From Prinia subflava (Eukaryota; Chordata; Aves; Passeriformes; Cisticolidae), in NCBI RefSeq assembly GCF_021018805.1, contig NC_086259.1:16325501-16389500 (forward strand): 64,000 nt of DNA. Direction: 5' to 3'. The notes under the pieces were generated by a model, which had not been told where the DNA came from, did no database searches, and was given only the letters and a program-made list of their open reading frames with translations. Position 1 is the stretch's first letter. Each line of letters starts with the position of its first letter. Made by a program: the position numbers and the translations under genes. Shown here one piece after another: positions 1 to 12,900 of the stretch.

Positions 1-2385
1 AATTCCTCTGGCAGCTGAACCCCTCCCTGCGCCTCTGGGACACAGCTCAGCACCACTCTGCAGTAACAAGAGCCACATCTCCATGCTTTAGTGGCCCCAA
101 GGCTGAAGAGGGATGCAGGACTGACTTCATGGCCAACCCCAATTTCCATGTAAAAGGATGAGGAAATGCTTTCTGGCTCCACTGAAGCCAATGGCAGCAG
201 TCCCACCCTCAGGGTTTTTGCTTACAGTAATACAGCTGTATCACCAGCTCATTTCCCTGAGAATTTATGTACTATTGCTAGAGGTAGGGTACATTTGAGC
301 CAAATTCCAAAATTTAGGCTTGAATGTACTGAACTGTCAACTGTAGATTTTTATCATCAGTGAGTCCCTACCTAAACTTTGTGCCTATATCTCATACCTG
401 AGTAATGAATTGTTGGAGCCACTTCAGCAATTGCATCCGTGCCTGGCTTGAGCCCATAAAGTCAGAACTACTCAGGTTTACAGATCTTGAAAGTCTGTGG
501 ATTCTATCAAATCTTAATTGTTTCTAAATTCTAATTTTACTATTACATCTAATTTAACTATGCTGCTTTAGAGCCATCAAGTTTCATGAAGTTTACCCAG
601 TAAACTGACTTCAAAGCCAGGATGACTCAGCTGACCTGCACATCTTTTAAAGTGGCTGAAGAGTATTTATTAATACATGAGCTCCTCTAGAATGAGATAT
701 CAAAATGATTGGGACATTAACAAATATAAGTCTTTACATCAGCACCTCAGGGCTCTGTTGTGGTCTCTTAGAGGGGAGGTGCATCTATCTATTCCTGTCC
801 ATATCTTTCCTCTCTGAGGACTTTTGAAGAAAAAATAATCAAAATATACTCCCAATTCCCAGAAGCTCTTCAACAAGACTCCTTCCCTACCAGCTTAGCT
901 GACATGAAAACACATCTAAAAATTAACCTAGTCCTGAAGTTTAGTTGTTTTCACTCCTTTTCCTGGGCGCTGAGGGAAGCACAGAGCTGGAAGTATTTGA
1001 GTGCCAGGCCCTTGAGCTCTCCCCCATAAGGGCATCACTGTCTACAGCTACGCAGGGCTATACTAAAAAATAAACAAAATCCCTAATTCTTGCCATCTTC
1101 ATTACTGGGAAGGACACCAGCAGCACATTTCCTTTGGAAGGGAGGCTGCCTCCCCCCAGCAGGTCCCAGGCAATGAGCAGATTGCATCAGTGCACCCCTC
1201 CCCTCCAGTTCAGCGTTGCCTAACCCCGTTCCTGCCTCCCAGTTGGCATCACACAATCATCACCTCACAATTATAGAACCACCATGTGGTAGCCATAGCA
1301 TCACTTGCGTGGAGAGTGCAGTTGGGAAAGTGTCACTCCATTGCTGCTTGACTTAGAAGCGAGAACAGACACATCCTTTGTGAAAGAAAAGACAAGACAG
1401 TCTTCTTCCACTTCTCAATTCATCTTTTCCTCCCACATATTCAGGTTTTTTTCTACCACAAGTCAGGCAGAAAGATGCAAGATGACCAAGGATATAACCA
1501 AAACTTAATGAATAAATAAAGCTCTAAAAAGGGTGTTTGAACTGAGGTGTTTCTTGAGCAGATCTTTCCAGTCTCAAGGGTACTGGTATTATCGAGCTAT
1601 TCCAAATTCAAGAGCCCAGTGTCCTTATGCAGATTCATATTTTGCTGTAGAGATTAAATTTACTTTTATCCCTTCTTCCCTTCTTGACTAAACTAAGGCA
1701 AATATAATGAACATAAACTTGAACTGCTTATAGGGCCTCCCTCTGCTTTGCAACTCCTTAGAGATTTTGATTTCTTTAAAAGCATGACTCCATCCATTTG
1801 ACAGTGCTCTGTAGAAAGACTTAGGTGTGGATGCTTCAAGGTTTTTTTGTTTCAGTTCTCAATATTGAAGAGATTGAGTTCTAGGAATGTTAGGTCCTAA
1901 ATCAAAAACTGAAATCAAATCCTTTTGCTTTAAGTGATTTACAAATCTTAATACTGCATCATGGAAAATAAAAATACTGTATTGACAGACTAGTCCAGGT
2001 CACTGCCATGCTCAGATCGAAGATGAATGCAAACTCACAACAAGAAAAACAACTTCTCAGTACTTCTCAGTACAGAGTTTGACTTCTCTTCTGCCCTTGC
2101 TGTTAATATGCATAAAAAATTCTTCTCCCACAGGCAGTGATGCACCCAGCCCTTACTTTCCAAGGCCAGAAGGTGGAGTTGTAAAGTCAAGGGCCATTTC
2201 AGAACATTAAAAAGTCACACATTGCACTGAGCCCGAGCTGTTCTCTGCTAGAAAAATATATTACAGTTTTGTAATTATTAAAAGAGAAGCCACTGCCCTG
2301 GATTGATGCATTTTAAATGCTCATTTACAGGCACCAGTGTACAGCTGCATAAGAACCAAAACCAGAAAGATCATTTAAAGCCAGA
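1..2385. other. Non-coding AT-rich stretch
   Basis: I see no recognisable gene, RNA gene or known repeat family here. The longest reading frames are only about 65 codons and resemble no protein I know. The only local structure I noticed is a 10-bp unit (ACTTCTCAGT) repeated twice in tandem at 2052-2071. A slightly GC-richer, C-rich patch lies at about 1130-1240 and shows no motif I can name. Confidence 0.6.
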
Positions 2386-2558
2386 AAGGAGCCTAAAAAG
2401 GGCAAGCAAAACCCACAAATAACTACAAGTACATTCAGTTTTTCCCTATCTTTTAATTTTTTTTTTTTCAAACTCAGAGTACTTTCATAACATCTGCAAG
2501 GGACTGTTTAAATTAGTCATTCATTTCTAAATTCACATTAACAATGTGCAAAGGGAAT
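2386..2558 (+). repeat. Left arm of a long inverted repeat
   Basis: This 173-bp arm starts with AAGGAGCCTAAAAAGGGCAA and ends with GCAAAGGGAAT. Its reverse complement occurs at 3155-3323. Reading the two against each other, I find about four substitutions plus a length and composition difference in an internal T-tract (about 2457-2470), so identity is roughly 96-97%. The match stops sharply at both ends. The arm contains no reading frame of note and matches no transposon terminal repeat that I recognise. The high identity suggests either a recent inverted duplication or gene conversion between the arms; this is inference. Confidence 0.93.
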
Positions 2559-3154
2559 GTTGCTATATTTCACGTAGACCACTGGATAACCATGTATATA
2601 CATATATCTGTTGAAACACACAGCCAAGTAAGTCAGCCAGAAAACTATGCACTCAATGGAAAATCTGAAACAAAATCATCCTGTGATTACATCTCAACAG
2701 TGCCCCTTTAAGCCAAAACAAACATTTAGCACCAGTCCATCAGCAGTTAGCAGGAGGATATATTTAAGCTGACTCCCATATATTGGCAGCAGTGGGATTG
2801 GGGGTGGGATGTTAAATATGCCAACCATTCCCAAGCTGATTTCCTATCCTGGACAAATGAAAATGAAAGCACACGACGGCCCTGAGAAGCCCCAGAGCCC
2901 CGAGCTCACAAATGGAAGCTGAGTGCTCAGGTCAGGCTTGGCAGGGAAGGAAGCCCCAGACATTCGGGGGAGCTGAACCAAAACTAATCCAAAAAACACC
3001 ACACAAACACAGCACCACCACCACCTCAGAGTCCAAAGTACCCACAGGTTCTTCAGGACTGCTCTGAGTCCTCAGATTTAGCTCTTACAAGGCTGAGGTA
3101 AGGACTGAGAGTTGAAGACCCCAAGTCACCCAACTGTCGGATGTTATGGAGATG
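2559..3154. other. Spacer (loop) of the long inverted repeat
   Basis: This is 596 bp of apparently unique DNA between the two arms. Its first part is AT-rich. Its second part, about 2860-3130, is richer in G and C. I see no gene, no transposase fragment and no second pair of nested repeats that would mark it as a known foldback transposon. Confidence 0.7.
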
Positions 3155-3323
3155 ATTCCCTTTGCATATTGTTAATGTGAATTTAGAAATGAATGACTAA
3201 CTTAAACAGTCCCTTGCAGATGTTATGAAAGTGCTCTGAGTTAGAAAGAAAATTAAAAGATACGGAAAAACTGAATGTACTTGTAGTTATTTGTGGGTTT
3301 TGCTTGCCCTTTTTAGGCTCCTT
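3155..3323 (-). repeat. Right arm of a long inverted repeat
   Basis: This 169-bp arm is the reverse complement of 2386-2558. It ends with CCCTTTTTAGGCTCCTT, which mirrors the start of the left arm. Relative to the left arm it has a shorter, interrupted T-tract (TTTTCTTTCT on the minus strand) and about four single-base differences. If both arms were transcribed together, the RNA could fold into a stem of about 170 bp. I see no target-site duplication outside the arms. It is not clear which arm is the original. Confidence 0.93.
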
Positions 3324-6300
3324 AACATCCAACTATGAAGAATGAAGACACAGTAAAAACTCACCAGTGTTGTTGTTACAATGGTCATTTTAAACCAAAT
3401 CACTTTTGGAAATCTCCTTTCTAATTTGTCAAAACCCAAGTGAACAGAATTGAAGGAATAATATTTTTTGAAGAGGAAGCAGGTTTTTTGGGCTGGCTCA
3501 GATTTTAACACCTTCAAAGCTTTCTGTAACTGCAGTTTTGAGCACAGCCTGACCTTCCAGTAACACAGCAGAGCTTCAGCATACCAGGAGCTGACAATCT
3601 GAGAAAAATCTTACAGGGAGTCAATGAAAACTTCTTCAGAAATCCTTATTTTAACACAGAAAATTAAAATCTCTGCACCAAGTATTCCGTACTGTGTACC
3701 TGTAGAGAACTTTGGAAATTCTAGGGTCAGAAATTTTACAGCAGGGTGATACATTTATTGCCCTGCTGGGAAAAATGAAAGCATACTGCCAGTCAATTTG
3801 CAATTTTAGTCACAGTTCTGGTAAGGAGTGCCACTCTGAGGGTTTGGGGATTGGGAAGCTAAAGTGAGAAGAGTTGGAATTGGAGACTTAAGGAAAGTGT
3901 GGCATTTGCTTTAAAAAAGCTGAACTTAAAAAGAATGGATGAGAAGATGAGACTCAGCACTATAAAGATCAAACACTCAAACCAGAACCAACCAATTTCT
4001 ATATACAAATAGAAATTATAATAGATAATAAAATCATAGGGAAAAATATGGTAACATGGCTGACAAAGAGAAAACTTAAGAAAGGCATCTAAAAAGTAAA
4101 ACATAATTTCTTTTAATATAACTCATGCTTATGAATCCTAGAAATCTGAAAATGAGTAGCTTTTTTCAGAATGACACTGGATTCTTTGACAAGTCTGCGG
4201 AACTGGAGCTTGTAAAAAAAAAAAGTATAATCAAATGAATCCTTCCAGAAAATATAAGTACAAGGAAGAAAGGTAATATTGTATGGGGGACAGACACAAA
4301 TGAAGTTACATGAGAAAGCAGACAAGTCTAACAAGGTCCTGAATAGAGGAGTGTAGAGGAGGAAGAGAGATGAGAAAGGACCTCAAGCACTACAGACAAA
4401 GGACAGAACGATGTGTGCTGAATGAGCAGGGGGAAGAAGAAGCCACTGCAGCTACAATTTCCAGAAACAAGAAACTGGGGAGGAAACAAGAACACAAAAC
4501 AGTTTTTTAAATTGGGGGAGAGCAGGGGGAGGACCTTAGAGAGAAGAAACAAGGAATATGAAAAAGAACTGGTTTAGTGTTTTGTAATGACTTCAATATA
4601 TAACTTTGAAAAGATGTAGCTCTACAACCAGTTAAATGTTCCTTATAAAAATACAGTCTTCATTCACCATATACTTCTTTCATTAAAAAACATTTAACAC
4701 GTTCTGGGTGTTAATTGGATTCAAAGCACTGCAATTCACCAACTACGATATTTAATAAATGTCACAAAATATTTTAAAAAACGCAGTAGCACAAAAATAG
4801 ATGTCAGAAACTGTGAGGGGTTAATTTTTTAAAAATGTTCTTTTTTAAGTGATGTATCTTTGCCCAAGTTTTATCAGATGCTTAAGTGTTTAATCAAAAT
4901 ATCTACTGTCATATCTTCCAATTGTTATTTTACAGAGAAAGCCATGATAAAAATCAACTAGATCAGCACACTAGCAAACTGTTTCTTATTAGGGTATTTC
5001 CTACACTTAAAATAGCAACTATAATAGACATCACAGAACATTAATTACCCCAGGCATTAAATCTCTATTATTCTCTGATGGAAATAATTGTAAATTATAA
5101 AAATACATTTGAGATTCATTTTGAAATGTGTGGGAGGCAGACTGTCTTTGTCTTTAAAAGAAAAATACCTAAGATACATCTGTTGTACTGGCTTAGCCAC
5201 CCACATTGCTTCCAATATTTAGCCCATCTACGTGACTTATTTCTTTAATTTCTATTTTTTCTTTGGGCTTTTTCCTCTTTTCTTGATGATCTAAAGTACT
5301 GGCATGCTGAAAACTATGCTGGAATTAATTTTGAAACCCTGTAGAGGGCATCTCATTGAATTAATCTGTCTGCAACAAATCCACCACTCCAGTTTATCAG
5401 TGCAGTTGGGAGCTCTTGCCAATCCCAGATTTTTACTGGGACAAAATCATGTTTGCAAGATCACAGAAGTGTTTCAGTCCAAGGCTTCTTCAAACTGACC
5501 TCATGTAAAGCACATACAGAGAACAAAACCCAGAGCACTTGAAAAGAAAGCAACACTTGCTTCTAAGAAACCCTACAGCAAATAAAGCAGGTGCAGAGAC
5601 TACTGTCTGAGAGAAAGACAAAAAAATCTGTTAATATTTAACTCCTAAACAAATGCCAAGATTACTGTGGAAAGGCTCACAATTTATGCTGCATTGAATC
5701 AAGCAGCTGGGGAAAGACTGAAAAGCCTGTAAGGTAATATAGTCATTAGGGCTATTTAAATTCCCTTGAAGGAATGTAGCAAAATACTTTTAAACTGCTT
5801 CAAACGAAATACACAAACACCCTCATTGACAGGGCATAATGGGATGGACAGGAATGTTACACGGTGGGTAAAAGGAATTTTAGAGCTGAAACCTGCTAAG
5901 GATAAGTTTGACAACCTGGATGACAGCTCTGAAGGGAGAGTATATCCAAAGAGGCAAGAAGTTTAGATTCCTATCACCCTTCTGAGGAGCAGCAAGCACC
6001 CAGGTTGTGAACAAATCTGTCCAAGGATGCTCTGAGCTATAACCCAGTTTCACATGAATAGCAAATATCTTTATAAGGTGTGAGGGGCAGCAGATACTGT
6101 CTGTCAGGGCAGAGCTGCTGGACTGCGAGGATGTGAGACCTTTCTAACTGTTCTGCAGAGATATCTATCAACACCAGCCACTAGCAAACACTGCCTCTCT
6201 TTTAATCAGTGACAGATCTGGACGCCCATAACCTGAGCAGAACTTTCCATCTGTTGTGCTGTTTAACAGGTTTCAAATAGGAAATCACTAACGCTTTAAC

Positions 6301-6540
6301 TTAATCTGATATTCAGTGCCCCCCACAACAACAGAAAGAATTGATCATTCTAGAAGCTGCAGATTTTTCACCACTCAAAGCCAAAATAAATTTGTAGTGC
6401 ATCTCATTAATGCACTAGGAGAAAGTGTAATTGTTAAATTAATATTGTTGGGACAGTATAAAACTAATGAGGTTTTTTTATCCCCCGAGTTAGAAAAGAG
6501 ATCAAAGCAGCAGCTTAACATAGCCCAGTTTTCCATGCTT
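3324..6540. other. Non-coding stretch including a purine-skewed segment
   Basis: No gene or known repeat is recognisable. Short frames on the minus strand at 3859-4552 encode Phe, Leu and Ser-rich peptides; these are a by-product of purine skew on the plus strand (see the separate entry) rather than a sign of coding. An A-run of about 12 lies near 4209. The remainder, about 4560-6540, is AT-rich and featureless to my reading. Confidence 0.55.
3830..4560 (+). other. Purine-rich strand-asymmetric tract
   Basis: Over about 730 bp the plus strand is markedly rich in A and G. Hand counts gave 47 purines of 60 at 4321-4380, 42 of 60 at 4381-4440, 44 of 60 at 4501-4560 and 43 of 60 at 3841-3900. 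It is not a simple repeat: the purine blocks differ from each other and are broken by single pyrimidines. Such skew can come from old degenerate polypurine repeats or from strand-biased mutation. I cannot tell which. Confidence 0.6.
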
Positions 6541-6930
6541 TTGTCTCCTCTGGTTTGAATGCAGCCTTCCTCCCCTAGCCCAGCACCCTCAAGCTCCAGC
6601 ACGTCCTGGATCTTTCTCCACTGCAACACCCCAAGCTCCCTTTCCCAGCCTGTCTCCTCCACAATATCTCCTCCACATGTTGAGTCTAGTTTTGGTGGAT
6701 CTCCCAGCTGGAGTGGAACTGGCTGTGACTAGAGTAGACCTATTTGTGCAGACTGGCCAAGGCAGCCCTTGCTCTTGGCTGCCAGGCAAACCAAACACGA
6801 GCGCAGCCTTTCAGCTGCTGCAGCTCTGCCAGAGCCATCGGGGGCACCACAGCTCCCACCCTGCTGGCAGCACCAGCCCAGGCTGGATGCAAAAACCCAG
6901 CAGGCTCAAGAACAGTTGCATTTCTTAATC
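6541..6930. other. GC-richer block of unknown origin
   Basis: The base composition shifts from AT-rich flanks to a C and G-rich segment with many CAG/CTG and CCC/GGG words and few CpG dinucleotides, so it is not a typical CpG island. Overlapping short frames on both strands (for example 6677-6928 plus and 6589-6798 minus) are low-complexity Pro/Ser/Gly/Ala peptides without a recognisable domain. It could be an old LTR or another decayed repeat, but I recognise no diagnostic end. Confidence 0.4.
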
Positions 6931-9900
6931 AGGGAGCCCTGTTGATACACAGAAAGAGGAATCCGTGGCAATGCTTGCTGTAATCCTTGTCACCTTAATA
7001 AACCAACATAAATTCAACAAAAGTGATTTAGCACCTATTCAACAGTCTGAAGTTCCTTTCTCTAGTGATGATAAAACATCATAAAGAGTTACAGCACTTA
7101 TTCTCCGTGTACATGTACCAAACATTTAAAATCTGAGTTATTGTCAGAGATACTCTAAGTGCCACAAAGCACAGGAGAAACTTCACAAAAGTGAGTTCAA
7201 CTGGAAATATTTGCTGCTACGTTTTTTTTTTTTTAACACTTAATGTGATACTTAAATGAGTAAGGAAAGGAGCTGATTAAGAGCTTCACACAAGTAGTAT
7301 GAAGCTGCTGCTATTTTTGGTCAACTAACACCAGGTGGTCAGAACAAGTGGGAGACAGAAGCAGTGTATTTAGTAATGCCAACTAAAAGCAACATGGTTG
7401 TATGCAATATTAGGAAAGTGGAATTTCCACCATCCCCTCTGTAGAAATGATTAGCCATTGCTCCAGCAAGAGGCAGCTGCCAGGGCTTCACACCTCACAG
7501 GTAACACTGGCCACAGGAGCTCTCAAACACAACGAGATCCCCTCTGGCTTTCTTTTGGAATTTTACCATTCCTATACCAATAGACAACCCTTGAGTTAAA
7601 GATCATGTACTGTGCTGTGTTAAGTGGACAGACATCTCTTCAGTAAGAACATTTAAGGTCTTTCTTATACAAGTTTTCACCTGGATGGGAGATCCTTACC
7701 AGTGACATGGAGGTTACACAACATCTGCTCTGACAAGTTTTACTTTCAGTAACAAGACTTACTGCCAGGACTCAACAAGGACAGCAAATGAGTCAAACTG
7801 GCTGTATAGATTTGTACAGAGCCTATACAAAAAGCTAATCATAAACTGCAGTGAAATACTTATATATGTAAAGATGGAAGTTCCAAAAAAGGCTCTGCAA
7901 AATTAGATGTTAGTATTTTAATGATCTGTCTTTAAATAATACATCATCTTTTGAACAAGCTAATACTTTATAGATGAGAATCTTTAAACCAAGTGTAATT
8001 GAGCAACAGTGTTTCTATGGTGGTGTCCTCTCATTCTGAATCTCTTTTAACACTCATTGATTTCTGTCAGACACTCATTGGAAGAATTAATTTATTTATG
8101 AACTTGTCATTACAAGTCATTGATTAAGATGTCCTGCCTTAAAGATTTAATTATGCCCTAAGATAAAAGATTTGCTAATTATTGTCTTTTATCTAATTGA
8201 AGTTTTGTATTACAAATAAAGTTCAAAGGTTTAAGACAGTTGCCCTTTCAAACATTTGGGCAAAGATGAGAATTTAATCATAGGGCAGACCATGTTCTCA
8301 CCAGCAACATCAGACATACTCCAGGAGCCATTCTGGGAACAGAATTGATGACTATTCAATGTGCAGAGATCCCAGAAAATCTTTTAACCTCTTTTTGTCT
8401 TTCACATGTTTTCACAGCATGGCTCTTTGTTTTGGATCCATCAGGCAATTTGACAGAGTGAAATAACTTAAATCAAAGATTGGGAACTTCCACGTTTCTT
8501 GTTCTTCCAATTTTATTTACTCTTACTTACTGACAATGGGAACAATTCCTAAGAACAAGGGTTTTAAGGTCTTCCAAAAAGATAGTAGCAATAATCTCAC
8601 TTAAAAGTTTTTCTTACCTGAGGACTACAGCAGGAAAACATCACTGTTTAGATATCAACATAATTAAAATTCAGACAAAAAATGACATCTAGAGTTTCCT
8701 CCTGTGTCATTAAACAAACTCATGAAGCTGGTTAATTTCAAAATAGCCCAAATCAAGAAGCAGAAACATCCCCAGAAGAGGAAAAGCTAATGTAGAAAAC
8801 AACTTCATTTTCAAGCTCCTGGGAAGCACAGACATTCCTGGGAAGCACAAATCTGTCCTCCCTGGGGCACACACCGTGTTCACGATTATTCAGGTTTGCA
8901 CCACATGGTTCTAGAGAGTGGCCCAGGGACAGACCTTGTCCCCAGCAGCATTTACAGCTGCAGAGAACCTCAGGCTCAGCTGGCACTTGCACCACAGGGA
9001 CAGGAAGGTTTTGTGGCACTCTGGCACTGCCCTATCAGATACATGAGTGCTCTGAAGCCATGAGCTAATTCAAGTAGACACTTGGTCACAATAAAGGTAC
9101 ACTAGATTAATACCTAATAAAGCTGCTTGGCATTTCTGCATATAATTAAAACAAATATAATCAATTACTCACACCATCTATATACACACAAGATGTGAAA
9201 ATCTCCTTGGTTTATGACATAATTCTTAAGAATAGAATATTTAATTGAGATGGACCAGCTCTGCAGGACTGGAAGTTTATTGTGTCCTGCTCAGTGAATT
9301 ACAATATAAACATCCAGGTTACAAGACCAAGATAAAGAAGGGTTTTTTTTAAGTACTTGGCTCACAGACTACTGGATGCTGGATAATCCAGATACAGCAA
9401 CTGACTGGGTGAGAGCACTGTTAGTGAGTGGAGAATTTGGCCTGACTGTGTGTTACAAACCATTTCATGTTTGCAGCAGTGGAACCAAGGAGCTTACAAG
9501 AGCCCCAAGCCTAAATATTCTCACAGGGTTCATTCTGTTCTTTCTGCAAGGTTCTCTGTTTATCAGTAACCTCACACTGCTCCTGGCATTCAGAGTGCTG
9601 TGCACATGGATGTTTCTGGTGTGCTGCTCACACTGGAACTGCCAATTCCCATTAATACTAATAAATAAAGGCTTCTGAAGTACAGGTTTTGGTGGGTTTT
9701 TTCCTTACAGTTGTAGAATTATGGAAGTGTACCTGCCTGCAAGTTTTCAAAATCATTTCCAGAGGAAATGCCTTCCTGCAAAAGCTATGAACTGCTGCTT
9801 TGCACCTAAGCTTTCCCAGACTGAAAGCAGTTTAATATCATCAGTGTGATGGGACTAAATGGAATTCCAAAATTGAGGATGGTCATGGTCCAAATCTCAG

Positions 9901-12900
9901 CTTTGATCCACTGCTCTTGGACGTATTTCCATGCCCATGAACTCACATCATCTTCAGCAGGAATTCAGTGAACTTTGCACTTCACTGACACACAGATACT
10001 TTAACCAAAACGAGTTTTGAGAGCATCTTTTTATAAAACAGCCAGCCAAAGCAGCAAGGCTAGGCACACACTTCTTCAATTCTCACAGCTACAGCTTAAG
10101 CAAATCTCAAGAGCATTTAATCAAATACCTTTCCAAAGTCTTTCATTTTATCACTCTAGGGGAAAAAATGGTACAAATAAACCTGCTCTAACTATGTGAC
10201 AAGCTCAAATTTTTCCACCTCAGTTCAGTTTTCACCCAAGGGAAGGAGATGCCAAGATTGCACCAGGGAATGGAGCAGTTCAGGCACCTGGTTCCTTTCA
10301 CTGCCTGGTGTGTGCAAATCCTTTGTGCAGAACATGGCCAGGGCTCAGCACTACATCCTAAAGAGGAAACCTGCAGGAATTTTGCCACAGTTAAACAACA
10401 CCTCATACAGATTTCAAACTTGTGCCTAGTTAATTTCCAACAGACAGAAAAATTTAATTTTCTCAGCAATGTCTTCCTCAAAACCTGACTGAGGGACTCA
10501 TTGCCTTTGAAGCTGGAAGTGTAAAACTGAAACTCAGTGAGTTTTAAATAAAATTCTTATACTTATATGGAGCACACGTGTTCTCAGTATGCTCCAGAGC
10601 ATTATCCAAGAGGAATTCCACACCCTAAGATGCTCCAGAGCACTGTACATAACCAAGCACACCAGTAACTCTGGATTTGTGCACTGGCCATTTCCTTAAT
10701 TCTTTGTTTACAAGCAACCATATAAAAAACAAAATTGAGGCTATAAAAGCAAGTTTTTGTCCCCTATACTAAATGATGATTCACCATTAATATTTTTTTA
10801 AAATGAAACAGTGGATTGTCAGAACAGAGATATAAAAGGATATGCTAAGACCTGAAAAAAATCTGTAGCAATTTACTATAAAGTATCTTTGTACAGAAGA
10901 GACACTCATGATTTGTGTATGCTCCTCTAGAAACACACCAAACAGAGTGAGGCCAACATAGCAATGTCTGTTCAAATTATATTTCAAATCTAAAAATTAC
11001 TCAGTTCTCTGCAGTACTTTTTTTTGGTCTCCAATATCCACATTGCAACCAGATTTCCTCACTGGTGGCAGCACTAACATTGCTGATGCCAGAGCAGGGT
11101 AATTCAGAGACCTTACCAACAAAAACTTCAGAGTTTCCGAACTACTAATTATAAGCACAATATCAAGAATTACCTGTAGCTTATTGGAGAACAGTACTAA
11201 TACAAAAAAAGTTTGATGAGAAAGCAGAACTAACTAGAACTAGAACAGCTCAAAACTACCTAGGAAAAAGAAATACATAGAAAAAGAAGCAATTCCAATC
11301 AATGTCATTTTTTTCTTTAGATATTGATCTTGCTGAGTGACATGCAGCTCTCAGAAGTGTTCACCAGAAGCAAATGCATTATTGCAATGAGCACCTTTGT
11401 GAAATCTTTGTCTCAGTCCCACTGAAGTGAGCACCAAATCTGCCTCTGTTGTGCCAGAATCCAAACTCTCACATTCAAATATTCTCAAATTGCAGATTCT
11501 AAAAGTTTCTGCCCAGCTACACTTTTCTTATTTTAAACTCAAAATTTGGAAAGGATGCACAGTTAAGGATGCCTTTAAAACTTTTCTGACCTCAATGCTT
11601 TCACGCTATTTTACATAGTGATTTTCTTTATTATTTCTCAAGAGACTGCAAGTTAAGGATGAGGACCCAGTCCCTGCATGACAGATCCTGCTCCCAGAAT
11701 AGAAAGTGCAAAAGGAAAGGGAAGTGTCCTCATACAGGAGAGAAGCTAGCATCTTGTCAAGATTTTTATGTGCTTTATTTATTTTCATAAGTAAGCTGTA
11801 GTATCTGGGCACCTCCTAGTATTATTTATAGGCCTTTCTATAGAGCTCATAATCACAGTATCTGAGTGCCTCTCGCTATTTACGATATGCCATTTATCTC
11901 TAGAGGGTAGAACTCTCCTCCTTTCTGCTTTGAAGATGGCTTTTCATAGAGATAAGGTGCAGATGATTAATGCCTTCTGCACTTGGCATCTTGTGACATG
12001 GCTGTTTGGTGAAATGCAAGTTTTTAATCACACTCTAAAGCACAGGATTTGGGCTCAGCTCGATCTTTTTTGGACTGTACCTTTTTCTCCAAATATAGAG
12101 TCAATTTCAAAAAAAAGGTAGGGAGAGAACAGGAAATTCCACTGAAAAATCAGCAAGTGCAGTTTTTCTCTCCTGAGAAGCCACACATGACAAAATATCT
12201 TCCTTAAAGAAATACAAACCTCAACAATGTCTCTGTGTTTGGTAGATTCTTCTCCAGTGGGACTTCATTTTAAACATGTCAGAGTTTTCCAGTATCCCAG
12301 GGAACATTTTTTTTTCAGCCTGAGAAGGTCAGAATGTTTCCTGAGAGGCTGAGAGGAGGGAAAATGAAGGATCTTTCATGTGACTGACACTAAGCAGTAT
12401 TTTTCCTAACTGCCATGAGCTCACATATCCACTGAGAGTTTCCTTGACAATGAACTCAGCCTCTTCAGCCCCTCTGAAGAAAGGGATGAGATTTGTCTTT
12501 TTACACAAAACATCCACAAAAATGCAATCAGCTGATAAACAGCAATTCTTTGATGATAACGACCCTTCAAAAGTACATTTAGGAGAAAGAATAAGCAAAA
12601 ACCAATAACCCAGAGTGGTTATGAAGAGGACAAGATTACTCATAGCTCAGGACTGTTCTGTCAGAGCAGATGGGCTTCAATTTTTGAAAAAATGAAAGAT
12701 TTTAAGCAGAACAAATACCAGGATAAACATTATTTTGGTCACTAAGGAAAGGTTTTCTAATCCTAATTCACACCCTTAAGGATCTTTAGTAGACCCCATT
12801 AGCAATGGCTAGAGAAAGATCAAAGAAAGAAAACCATCAATAAGAGTAACTTGGATTTTAAGCTCTTTGGCTTTCCTTGGTTATGTATCTTCAGTGTCTG

